A stretch of DNA of 64,000 bases from Rhodococcus sp. ABRD24. Lineage in GTDB: Bacteria; Actinomycetota; Actinomycetes; Mycobacteriales; Mycobacteriaceae. The stretch is from the NCBI RefSeq assembly GCF_004328705.1, contig NZ_CP035319.1, positions 930,001 through 994,000 of the forward strand, in the 5' to 3' direction. Positions 53,293 to 61,437 of the stretch are shown here, one piece after another (within the stretch, counting starts at the first letter, position 1; each line of letters begins with the position of its first letter). The notes beneath the pieces were generated by a model, which saw only the letters and a list, made by a program, of their open reading frames with translations, was not told the DNA's origin and searched no databases. Both the position numbers and the translations under genes were made by a program.

Positions 53293-55467
53293 TCACATCA
53301 GATCCAGTGCCGCGGCAGAGCGCTCGCCGCGCACCACCGCAAGGACATCGGCGCCGAACCGTTCGAGCTTCTTCGCCCCGATCCCGGGAATCGCGACAAG
53401 GGCCCTATCGTCCTTCGGCTGCTGCTCTGCTATCGCAGTCAGAGTGTTGTCGCTGAACACCACGTATGCGGGCACCTTCAGCTCGCGGGACTTCTCGCGT
53501 CGCCACTCCTTGAGCGCCTCGAGAAGTTCGATGTCGAGATTCGACGGGCAGGCCTCGCACCGGCCGAGCATGGTGGACGTCGATCCCATCAGCTGCTTTC
53601 CGCACACCCGGCAACGCGGACGCTGCTTCCGGGACTGGGCTGGAGCCGCGATCCGAGACGCCGGCGAATCCTCCGGGATCAGTCCGTTGAGGAACCGCGA
53701 CCGGCGCCGGGACTTGCGTCCGCCCGCGTTCCGGGCCAGCGCCCACGACAGTGCCAAGTGCTCGCGTGCACGGGTGACCCCGACGTACAACAGGCGCCGC
53801 TCCTCCTCGATCCCGGCCTCGTCACCGGGCGACTTCGAGTCGCCGAGCACGTGTGCAATAGGCAACGTGCCCTCGGTGAGACCGACCAGGAACACAGCGT
53901 CCCACTCGAGCCCCTTCGCAGCGTGCAGCGACGCCAGCGTCACACCCTGAACCACCGGTGGATGCCGAGACTCTGCGCGGGCGGCGAGTTCAGCGAGCAG
54001 CCCACCGAGGGTGAGCTCCGGATCGTGCGCGAGCTGCTCTTCCGTGAGCGCGACGAGCGCGGTCAGCGACCCCCACCGCTCGCGGGCCTGAGCGCCCGTG
54101 GGCTCCTCGTCGGTGAGCCCCAGCGGCACCAGTACCGCCCGAACGAGAGTGATGAGCGCCTCGCCCCGGTCGGCGCCATCCGGCAGATCATCCCGGCCGG
54201 CCACCTGACGAAGTGCATTGATCGCTTGGCGGACCTCCTGCCGAGTGAAGAAGCCCTCACCGCCGCGCACTTGGTACGGGATGCCGAGCTCCGTGAGCGC
54301 CTGCTCGTGGACCTCGGACTGCGCGTTGATGCGATACAGCACCGCGATCTCCGCGGGCTCGGTGCCCAGCTCGATCAGCTTCTTGATGCGCCGGGCGACG
54401 GCAGCGGCCTCCGCCGGCTCGTCGTCGTACTCGGCGAAGGTGGGCTCCGGACCCGGTGCCCTCTGACCGATCAGCTGCAGCCGGGTCCCGGCGATCCGAC
54501 CGCGTGCGGCCCCGATCACCCGGTTCGCGAGCGACACCACCTCCGGTGTCGAACGGTAGTCGCGTTCGAGCCGCACGACGGTGGCATCCGGGAACCGCCG
54601 CGAAAAGTCCAGCAGGTACTTCGGAGTGGCGCCAGTGAACGAGTAGATGGTCTGGTTGGCATCGCCGACGACGGTGAGATCGTCCCGATCACCTAGCCAC
54701 GCGTCGAGCACTCGCTGCTGGAGCGGAGTGACGTCCTGGTACTCGTCGACGACGAAACAGCGGTATCGGTCCCGGAACTCGTCTGCCACTGTGGAGTGCT
54801 CTTCGAGTGCGGCCGCGGTGTGCAACAGCAGGTCGTCGAAGTCCAACAGCATGCCGTCGTAGTTACGGGCTTTGAGTTCTTCGTAGCCGGCGTACACCGC
54901 GGCCACCTTCGCCGCGTCGGCCGGGATGTCGCGTCGGGCGCGTGCGGCGGCCGCCGGATAGTCCTCGGGCGCGATCAGCGAGCCCTTGGACCACTCGATC
55001 TCGCTCGCGAGGTCGCGGATGCTCTCGGTGCTGGTGGACAGTCCAGCCCGGCTCGCGGCCTGCCCGACGATCGCGAACTTGCGGTCGAGCAGCTGCCACT
55101 CGGTGTCGCCGATCACCTGCGGCCAGAAGTAGCGCAGCTGCCGAAGGGCCGCGGCGTGGAACGTGCGAGCCTGCACCTGCGGCCCGCCACCCCCGATGCC
55201 CAGGCTGCGGAGGCGTCCGCGCATCTCCCCCGCGGCACGGGCCGTGAAGGTTACCGCGAGGACCTGACCGGCCGAGACATGACCGCCCGCGACAAGGTGT
55301 GCGATGCGTCGAGTGATTGTCCGCGTCTTCCCTGTGCCGGCGCCCGCAAGAACACACACCGGGCCGCGCGGAGCCGTGACCGCCGCCGACTGCTCCGGAT
55401 CCAGACCCGCGTCGGCACCTTCGGGTCGGGCGTCCCTGCGAGCTTCCGGGGTGGCATCCGCTGACAT
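53293..55467 (-). CDS. uvrD2: ATP-dependent DNA helicase UvrD2
   Basis: About 724 residues. Walker A is [11 protein letters not shown], motif [15 protein letters not shown], motif [18 protein letters not shown], motif [14 protein letters not shown]. The C-terminal part has a tetracysteine zinc motif (CRVCGKQL and GRCEAC) and an HRDC domain ([16 protein letters not shown]), which distinguish UvrD2 from UvrD1. It unwinds DNA in repair and is essential in M. tuberculosis. ATG 55467 is favoured (ATG 55476 also possible); the longer open frame overlaps mrx1 on the other strand and is not real. Confidence 0.94.
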   Translation of the reverse strand: MSADATPEARRDARPEGADAGLDPEQSAAVTAPRGPVCVLAGAGTGKTRTITRRIAHLVAGGHVSAGQVLAVTFTARAAGEMRGRLRSLGIGGGGPQVQARTFHAAALRQLRYFWPQVIGDTEWQLLDRKFAIVGQAASRAGLSTSTESIRDLASEIEWSKGSLIAPEDYPAAAARARRDIPADAAKVAAVYAGYEELKARNYDGMLLDFDDLLLHTAAALEEHSTVADEFRDRYRCFVVDEYQDVTPLQQRVLDAWLGDRDDLTVVGDANQTIYSFTGATPKYLLDFSRRFPDATVVRLERDYRSTPEVVSLANRVIGAARGRIAGTRLQLIGQRAPGPEPTFAEYDDEPAEAAAVARRIKKLIELGTEPAEIAVLYRINAQSEVHEQALTELGIPYQVRGGEGFFTRQEVRQAINALRQVAGRDDLPDGADRGEALITLVRAVLVPLGLTDEEPTGAQARERWGSLTALVALTEEQLAHDPELTLGGLLAELAARAESRHPPVVQGVTLASLHAAKGLEWDAVFLVGLTEGTLPIAHVLGDSKSPGDEAGIEEERRLLYVGVTRAREHLALSWALARNAGGRKSRRRSRFLNGLIPEDSPASRIAAPAQSRKQRPRCRVCGKQLMGSTSTMLGRCEACPSNLDIELLEALKEWRREKSRELKVPAYVVFSDNTLTAIAEQQPKDDRALVAIPGIGAKKLERFGADVLAVVRGERSAAALDLM

Positions 55468-55573
55468 GCCGTCCATCCTCTCAGGGCGCACCGACATCGA
55501 CGCCCCCGCCCGCGACGGTTGTGACGTGCGACCGGGCGGGAACACGTCCTCCGATCGTGGTGTTATAGGCGCT

Positions 55574-55825
55574 GTGACTACCGAAGCCCCCGCCCTGACC
55601 ATGTACTCGACCACCTGGTGCGGATACTGCCGTCGGCTCAAGAAGCAGCTCGACGAGAACGGTATCTCGTACCTCGAGATCGATATCGAGCACGATCCCG
55701 CGTCCGCCGACTTCGTCGGCAGCGTGAACAACGGCAATCACGTCGTCCCCACCGTCAAGTACGCGGATGGCAGTACCGCCACCAATCCGTCTCTCTCCCA
55801 GGTCAAGTCGGCCCTCGGCCTCTAG
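55574..55825 (+). CDS. mrx1: Mycoredoxin (glutaredoxin-fold thiol reductase)
   Basis: 83 residues, with active site CGYC in [13 protein letters not shown] and cis-Pro in HVVPTVKY. Mycoredoxin-1 removes mycothiol from mixed disulfides and supports oxidative stress defence in mycothiol-producing actinobacteria. GTG 55574 is preferred; TTATAG a few bases upstream may be the -10 box of a leaderless transcript. It is divergent from uvrD2 and convergent with nudC (four bases between stops). Position equals Rv3198A. Confidence 0.93.
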   Translation: MTTEAPALTMYSTTWCGYCRRLKKQLDENGISYLEIDIEHDPASADFVGSVNNGNHVVPTVKYADGSTATNPSLSQVKSALGL

Positions 55826-55829
55826 GGCG

Positions 55830-56744
55830 TCAACCCGCCTTCGCCCAGGACTCGACCATCACCCGGGCGATCGAGATCGAACCTGGCAGCAGCAACTCGG
55901 CGTCCGACGACTCGCGGCTGCTGGACGACCAGTCGCCCGCGACAAGCGCCGCGCGCACCTGCTCCCGGGTGAACCAGTGGGCCTCGGCGATCTCGCCATC
56001 CGCGAACACGAGCGCGGCGGCGGGATCGCCGACGGCCGAGAATCCGATCATCACCGACCGCGGAAACGGCCAGGGCTGGCTACCCAGGTAGCGGACGTCG
56101 CGCACGTCGAGGCCGACCTCCTCCTTGATTTCACGCACCACGCACGTTTCCAGCGATTCGCCCGCCTCGACGAATCCGGCGAGCACCGAGAACATCCGTG
56201 GTGGCCAGGTGGGCTGACGTGCCAGCAGGACGCGATCGCCGCCGTCGTGCACCAGGCAGATCACCGCGGAGTCGGTGCGCGGGAACTCCTCGTGCCCGGT
56301 GCTGGCGCTGATCCGCGACCAGCCCGACAGCGTCGGCGCCGTGGGGGCGCCGTCGATAGCACTGAACCCGGCATGATCGTGCCAATTCAGCAGTGCAACG
56401 GCGGTCGTCACCAGACCCGCGCCGGACTCGTCCAGCCGGTGACCGATCATCCGCAGGTCACCGAGTTCCCCCGTCATCGCCGCAACCCGCACGGCCCACA
56501 CGTGCCGACCGTCGTGCAACCCCAGGAACACCGACCCCTCGGGCGGCGCATCACCCACCGACGTGGCCATGTCGAACACCAGCTCGCCGTCCGCCACCCG
56601 CACCTGGCCACGATGGTTCACCCGCAGTAGCAGCGCCGTCGCCCAACCCGCGTGCAAAGCAGCGGTGTCCGAACGTAATTCCTCTGCACGGTCGACGGCA
56701 GCACGCGATAGCAGCGGGGTCTCAATCAGTCTGAAGTCGGACAC
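55830..56744 (-). CDS. nudC: NADH pyrophosphatase NudC
   Basis: 304 residues. The Nudix box is GFVEAGESLETCVVREIKEE, and SQPWPFPRS is the NADH-specificity motif. It cleaves NADH to NMNH and AMP and can remove NAD caps from RNA. The zinc-ribbon region between the two domains (NWHDHAGFSAIDGAPTAPTL and onward) has lost the four Cys of E. coli NudC, keeping Ser and Asp at those places. GTG 56744 is chosen because AGGG lies eight bases in front. Position equals Rv3199c. Confidence 0.92.
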   Translation of the reverse strand: MSDFRLIETPLLSRAAVDRAEELRSDTAALHAGWATALLLRVNHRGQVRVADGELVFDMATSVGDAPPEGSVFLGLHDGRHVWAVRVAAMTGELGDLRMIGHRLDESGAGLVTTAVALLNWHDHAGFSAIDGAPTAPTLSGWSRISASTGHEEFPRTDSAVICLVHDGGDRVLLARQPTWPPRMFSVLAGFVEAGESLETCVVREIKEEVGLDVRDVRYLGSQPWPFPRSVMIGFSAVGDPAAALVFADGEIAEAHWFTREQVRAALVAGDWSSSSRESSDAELLLPGSISIARVMVESWAKAG

Positions 56745-56780
56745 GATCACGACCCTACTGCGGCGGCCGAGACCCGACAC

Positions 56781-56820
56781 GCAGTGTCAGCGGCTGACGC
56801 GCAGTATCAGCGGCTGACGC
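56781..56820. repeat. 20-bp tandem duplication spanning the channel gene stop
   Basis: GCAGTGTCAGCGGCTGACGC and the same with one base changed follow each other directly. The second unit contains the stop codon of the potassium channel gene and the first lies just beyond it. Confidence 0.8.
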
Positions 56821-57874
56821 GCCGGATGTAGAGCAGGCGGTCGTCGGCCTCCACCGCGTCGACCTCCGGCGAGCCCACCCGCAGCAACCGACCGCCGCGC
56901 ACGACACCGAGGACGATGTCCGACAGGTGGCGCGGCGATCCACCGACCTCGTCGCGCTCGACCTCACGTTCGGCGATGGCGAACCCGGCCTCGGGCGTGA
57001 GCAGGTCCTCAACCATCTCCACGACACTCGGCGTGGTGCGGGCGATGCCGAGCAGCCGTCCCGCGGTCTCCGAGGACACCACCACCGAGTCGGCACCGGA
57101 CTGGCGGAGCAGGTGCGCGTTGTCCGTCTCTCGGATGGCCGCCACGATCTTTGCCTTCGGCGCAAGCTCACGGGCGGTGAGCGTGACCAGCACTGCGGTG
57201 TCGTCGCGGTTTGCAGCGACGATGATCGACGCGGCGTTCTGCACGCCGGCCAGTCGCAGCACGTCGGACTTGGTGGCCGAACCGTGGACGGTCACCAGAC
57301 CGAGAGCAGCGGCTGCGTCGAGCACCACCTGGTCGGTGTCGACCACCACAATGTCCGAGGGGAGGATGCCGTCGCCGAGCATGGCGTCGATCGCGGTGCG
57401 ACCCTTGGTACCGAACCCGACGACGACGGTGTGGTTGCGCACGCGGTGCCTCCAACGCTGAATCTTGAATGCCTGACGGGAACTCTCGGTGAGCGCGGAG
57501 AGCGTGGTTCCGACCAGGACGATGAGAAAGAAGATGCGGAGCGGCGTGACGATCAGAACATTGATCAGTCGCGCCTCCGGGGTGATCGGGGTGATATCGC
57601 CGTACCCCGTGGTCGACAGGGACACCGTGGCGTAGTAGATACAGTCCAGCAGCGACAGCTGGTTCTCCTGCGCATCCTGGTAGCCGTCGCGGTCGATGTA
57701 GACAACCAGCACCGCGAGCGCGAGAGCCGTGAGGGCATAGGACACACGGCGCGCGATCGCGCGGGCAGGGCTCGTCTGTAGCTCCGGCACCCTGAGCACG
57801 CCCACGAGGGCGAAATCCGGGCGCTCCGTCAGCCTGTCCGAATTCCGGAACCGCGAGCTCAACCTACCGAGCAT
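56807..57874 (-). CDS. Potassium channel with RCK/TrkA domain (Rv3200c-like)
   Basis: 355 residues. Two transmembrane helices flank the pore loop with filter TVSLSTTGYGDITPI, followed by an RCK/TrkA-N Rossmann domain (TVVVGFGTKGRTAID) and a C-terminal TrkA-C part. It conducts K+ under control of nucleotide or ion binding. ATG 57874 is chosen; the frame stays open upstream to 58453 over adnB sequence, which is spurious. Located between nudC and adnB as in M. tuberculosis. Confidence 0.92.
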   Translation of the reverse strand: MLGRLSSRFRNSDRLTERPDFALVGVLRVPELQTSPARAIARRVSYALTALALAVLVVYIDRDGYQDAQENQLSLLDCIYYATVSLSTTGYGDITPITPEARLINVLIVTPLRIFFLIVLVGTTLSALTESSRQAFKIQRWRHRVRNHTVVVGFGTKGRTAIDAMLGDGILPSDIVVVDTDQVVLDAAAALGLVTVHGSATKSDVLRLAGVQNAASIIVAANRDDTAVLVTLTARELAPKAKIVAAIRETDNAHLLRQSGADSVVVSSETAGRLLGIARTTPSVVEMVEDLLTPEAGFAIAEREVERDEVGGSPRHLSDIVLGVVRGGRLLRVGSPEVDAVEADDRLLYIRRVSR

Positions 57875-58062
57875 CAATCCGTCGCAATCTCTTCCACACC
57901 TAACCTCTTCACAACCTGACACGCCGAAACGCAGCCTAGCCGCGCATGGGGCGCTCACGGAACGTCCCTGGCAATCCCCCGGATACTCAGGACCGAAATC
58001 GGTGCGCCTGGCAATTGGCCCGTGGCGGGGTGACGCGCCCTCCGCGTCGCGCCCTGCCCGGG

Positions 58063-61000
58063 TCAGCCGTCGGCCGGCACCTCGGCTCCGGCGGTGCTGA
58101 CGAGCCGCGCGAGCTCGTCCGCATCGGGAAGGTTCTCCGGGGCGATAGTCCGCCCGGTGCGCACGTAGTGGAACGCGGCACGCACCTTCTCCAGCGGTAA
58201 CTCCACCGGGGCCCCGGTGATGTGGGACCGGCGCGCCGCCATCAGCTCCGCCCATGCCAACCGGTAGGCGGCCAACTGCATCACAACCGCGTGCTCGTCC
58301 GCGGCGGACGGTTCGGCGCCGGTCTTCCAGTCGATCACGGTCCATCCACCGTCCGGGTCCGCAAACACCGCATCGATCCGGCCACGTAGCACCGTCCCGG
58401 CGACCGAAGTCTCGAACGGCACCTCCACCTCCACCGGGCTGCGATCCGCCCACTGTGAGCGGAGAAAGGCGTCCTGGAGCAGAGACAGTTCGGTCTCGGC
58501 GCTCGCACCGGAGTCGGCGGCCCCGGGCAGCTCATCCAGGTCGAGTAGACGGGTCGCTCCGAAACGCTGCTCCACCCATGCATGGAACGCGGTGCCGCGG
58601 CGGGCCAACGGGTTCGGCGGGTACGGCAACGGCCGGCGCAACCGCGCCGCCAACTCGTCCGGGTCAGCCGCCAGATCCACCAACTGGCTCACGGAGAGCT
58701 GAGCCGGCAACTCCACCTCGGCCCGAATGTGCGACCGGGCCGCCCGCTCGGCGAGCAGCGCATCGACATCCGCCGCCCAATTGTCGGGATCGTCCTCCTC
58801 GCCGGGGCCTGCACCGGTACTCGCAGCGGATCCATCGAGTCCGGCGAGAGCGGCACGCACCAGTTGTGCACCATGCTCGACATCGGCGCGACGGTGACCC
58901 AGCGGGTCCCGCGGCCACAGCGCAGAGCGAGGCACCGCAGTCAGCGGATTCTCGCTGCCCGGCTCGGGTACGGGCGCCCACACGTCGATGACACCGAGCG
59001 CCGGACCCTCCGCAGCTGAGACGAGCGCTTCCAGCTCTAGCAGGAATGGCGATGGCCCCTTCGGTTCGGCCCCCGACTCGGCCCAGTAGTGGCCGGAGAC
59101 GAACAGTGCACGCTCGGTCCGGGTGAGCGCGACGTAGAGCAGTCGGCGATCCTCGTCGAGTCGGCGAGACGACAGCGCCGCCTTGTGCGCCTTGATCACG
59201 TCCTCGAGATCCTTACGATCACAGACATTCTCGAGATCGAGTACCGGCACCCCGTCCGCAGACTCGCCGTCGTACGCGCGGTCGCCGCGCAAGGCGGTCG
59301 GCAATTCCGCGACCGAGCCCAGCCACGTGGCCGCCGCGGTCGACGACGGGAAAACACCGGCGGTGAGGTGCGGCACCGCCACAACCTCCCACTCGAGCCC
59401 CTTCGCCGAGTGCACGGTGAGGACCTGGACGCGGTCAGGCGCCACCTCGATCTCGCCGGGCGCAAGCCCGTTCTCGACATGCTCGGCCGCGGAGAGAAAC
59501 GACAGCAGTCCGGTAAGCGTTGCCGACGAGCGGCTCGCGTACCCGGAGACCACGTCCGCAAACGCATCGAGGTGTTCGCGGCCGGCACCACCGACAACGC
59601 CGGTTCGAGTCCGGGCCTGTGCTTCGATCCCGATCCCGATGACCCGCTCCACCTCGGCGACCAACTCGGTGAGCGGCTGACCGAGCCGCTCGCGCAGCGA
59701 GGCGAGTTCGGCGGCCACCGCGCAGATCCGAACGTACCCTGACTCCGAATATCGCTGCGCCGGGCCAGGATCGGCCAGTGCGTCGGCGAGCCCTGCCTGT
59801 TCGGAGTGTTCGCCGGGCAGCGCGCTGTCGAGCGCCTCGTTCAGCGCCGCACTGTCCGAGACGGCACCGGCAGTGCCGTAGCCCGTCCGGATACCGAGCT
59901 CGCCCGCACGCTTCCACAGGGCCCGGAGATCGGACGCCCCGAGCTGCCAGCGCGCCCCGGTGAGCACCCGTACCGCGGCACTGCCTGCCATCGGATCGGC
60001 CACCAGTCGCAGCATCGCCACGACGTCCGCGACCTCGGGAGTGTGCAACAGGCCGCCGAGGCCCACCACCTCCACCGCCAGATCCCGGGCCCGCAGTTCG
60101 TCGGCGATCGGCGCCGCATCCGCGTTGCGCCGCACCAACACCGCCACGGTCGGCGGGGCCTCCCCGGCAGCGCGCGCCGCGGCGTACTGTTCGGCGATCC
60201 GGTCGGCTACCCATGCTCGCTCGACTTCGATGTCGTCGAGCAGCGCCAGCCGCACATCGCCCGGCACCGCGCCCGGCCGGGCCCTGAGCATGCTCACCGC
60301 GACACCCTTGTCCCGCAACGGGTCCGACACCATGTTTGCCAGCGCCAGGGCCTCCGGCGGATTGCGCCAACTGGTGAGCAACTCGAGCTTCGGGGCAGGC
60401 GAGCCGTCGGCCAGAGGGAAATCAGTCGCGAACCGCGGCAGGTTGGCGGCGGACGCACCACGCCAGCCGTAGATCGACTGCATGGGGTCACCCACTGCGG
60501 TGAGTGCGAGCCCCGCGTCCTCGCCGCCACCGAACAGCGACGACAGCAGCACCCGCTGCGCGTGCCCGGTGTCCTGGTACTCGTCGAGCAACACCACCCG
60601 GAACCGTTCGCGCTCACTGCGGCCGACCTCTGGGTGCTCGGACGCGACCCGCGCCGCGAGCGACATCTGACTACCGAAGTCGAGCGCGCTCTCCCGGCGC
60701 AGGGTGTCGGCCAGCCGCTGGACCAGGGGCAGCAAGTCCAGGCGCTGATGCTGGGCCTCGAGAATGTCGAGCAGTCCCTTCGACGGCTTGCCACGTTGCT
60801 TCGGCCCGGCGGGCAGCGTGTGGATCAATTTGTCCAGTTCGGTGTGCGCCTCACGCAGATCCTCGGGCGCGACGAGGTGCTCGGCGAGCTGCCCCGACAG
60901 CGCGAGCACCGATTCCGTGATCGACGCCGGGTTGCGGTCGGTATCCAGATCGCCGTCCCACGCGCTGACCACGCGGTATGCCAGCTGCCACAGCTCGGTC

Positions 61001-61437
61001 TCGGACAGCAGCGTCGCCGACGGCTCGATCGGCAGCAGTAGCCCGTGCTCGGACAACAGCCGTCCCGCATACGAGTGGTAGGTGCTCACCTCGGGCTCGC
61101 TGCCGAGGATGCGGGCCCGCAGTCCACCACTCGGGTCCAGGTCGCGTACCAGTGCCGAGCCGGCGAGCTTCGCGAGCCGCTGCCGGATGCGGGTGGTGAG
61201 CTGCTGCGCAGCCTTGCGGGTGAAGGTCAGGCCCAGAACCTGTTCGGGCTCGACCAGCCCGTTGGCAACCAGCCACACCACGCGCGCGGCCATCGTCTCC
61301 GTCTTGCCTGCGCCGGCGCCCGCAACCACCAGCGTGGGGCCGAGGGGTGCCTCGATGACCGCGGCCTGTTCCGCGGTGGGCGGGAACTGACCGAGGGCCT
61401 CCGCCAACTGAACCGGACTGACCCTGTGTGTGCTCAT
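58063..61437 (-). CDS. adnB: AdnB helicase-nuclease subunit
   Basis: 1124 residues. A complete SF1A motor: Walker A VVAGAGAGKTETM, motif II VVLLDEYQDTGHAQ, motif III AVGDPMQSIYGWRGA, motif VI LLYVALTRTERAL. A C-terminal PD-(D/E)XK nuclease shows RGTAFHAWVEQRFG, LRGRIDAVFADPDGGWTVID and DWKTG. AdnAB resects double-strand breaks in mycobacteria, and AdnB supplies the main motor plus one nuclease. ATG 61437 overlaps the adnA stop by four bases (ATGA). The stretch 57875-58062 contains no gene. Position equals Rv3201c. Confidence 0.95.
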   Translation of the reverse strand: MSTHRVSPVQLAEALGQFPPTAEQAAVIEAPLGPTLVVAGAGAGKTETMAARVVWLVANGLVEPEQVLGLTFTRKAAQQLTTRIRQRLAKLAGSALVRDLDPSGGLRARILGSEPEVSTYHSYAGRLLSEHGLLLPIEPSATLLSETELWQLAYRVVSAWDGDLDTDRNPASITESVLALSGQLAEHLVAPEDLREAHTELDKLIHTLPAGPKQRGKPSKGLLDILEAQHQRLDLLPLVQRLADTLRRESALDFGSQMSLAARVASEHPEVGRSERERFRVVLLDEYQDTGHAQRVLLSSLFGGGEDAGLALTAVGDPMQSIYGWRGASAANLPRFATDFPLADGSPAPKLELLTSWRNPPEALALANMVSDPLRDKGVAVSMLRARPGAVPGDVRLALLDDIEVERAWVADRIAEQYAAARAAGEAPPTVAVLVRRNADAAPIADELRARDLAVEVVGLGGLLHTPEVADVVAMLRLVADPMAGSAAVRVLTGARWQLGASDLRALWKRAGELGIRTGYGTAGAVSDSAALNEALDSALPGEHSEQAGLADALADPGPAQRYSESGYVRICAVAAELASLRERLGQPLTELVAEVERVIGIGIEAQARTRTGVVGGAGREHLDAFADVVSGYASRSSATLTGLLSFLSAAEHVENGLAPGEIEVAPDRVQVLTVHSAKGLEWEVVAVPHLTAGVFPSSTAAATWLGSVAELPTALRGDRAYDGESADGVPVLDLENVCDRKDLEDVIKAHKAALSSRRLDEDRRLLYVALTRTERALFVSGHYWAESGAEPKGPSPFLLELEALVSAAEGPALGVIDVWAPVPEPGSENPLTAVPRSALWPRDPLGHRRADVEHGAQLVRAALAGLDGSAASTGAGPGEEDDPDNWAADVDALLAERAARSHIRAEVELPAQLSVSQLVDLAADPDELAARLRRPLPYPPNPLARRGTAFHAWVEQRFGATRLLDLDELPGAADSGASAETELSLLQDAFLRSQWADRSPVEVEVPFETSVAGTVLRGRIDAVFADPDGGWTVIDWKTGAEPSAADEHAVVMQLAAYRLAWAELMAARRSHITGAPVELPLEKVRAAFHYVRTGRTIAPENLPDADELARLVSTAGAEVPADG

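Noticed and set aside
53285..53305. CACAT/CATCA short repeats as a possible CRISPR or microsatellite
   Set aside because: Only three short units at the uvrD2 end; no spacer-repeat structure. No CRISPR array was seen anywhere in the window.
52913..54696. Long plus-strand ORFs opposite the whiB7 leader and uvrD2
   Set aside because: Antisense shadows of GC-rich coding DNA and of the leader ORF; no family features.
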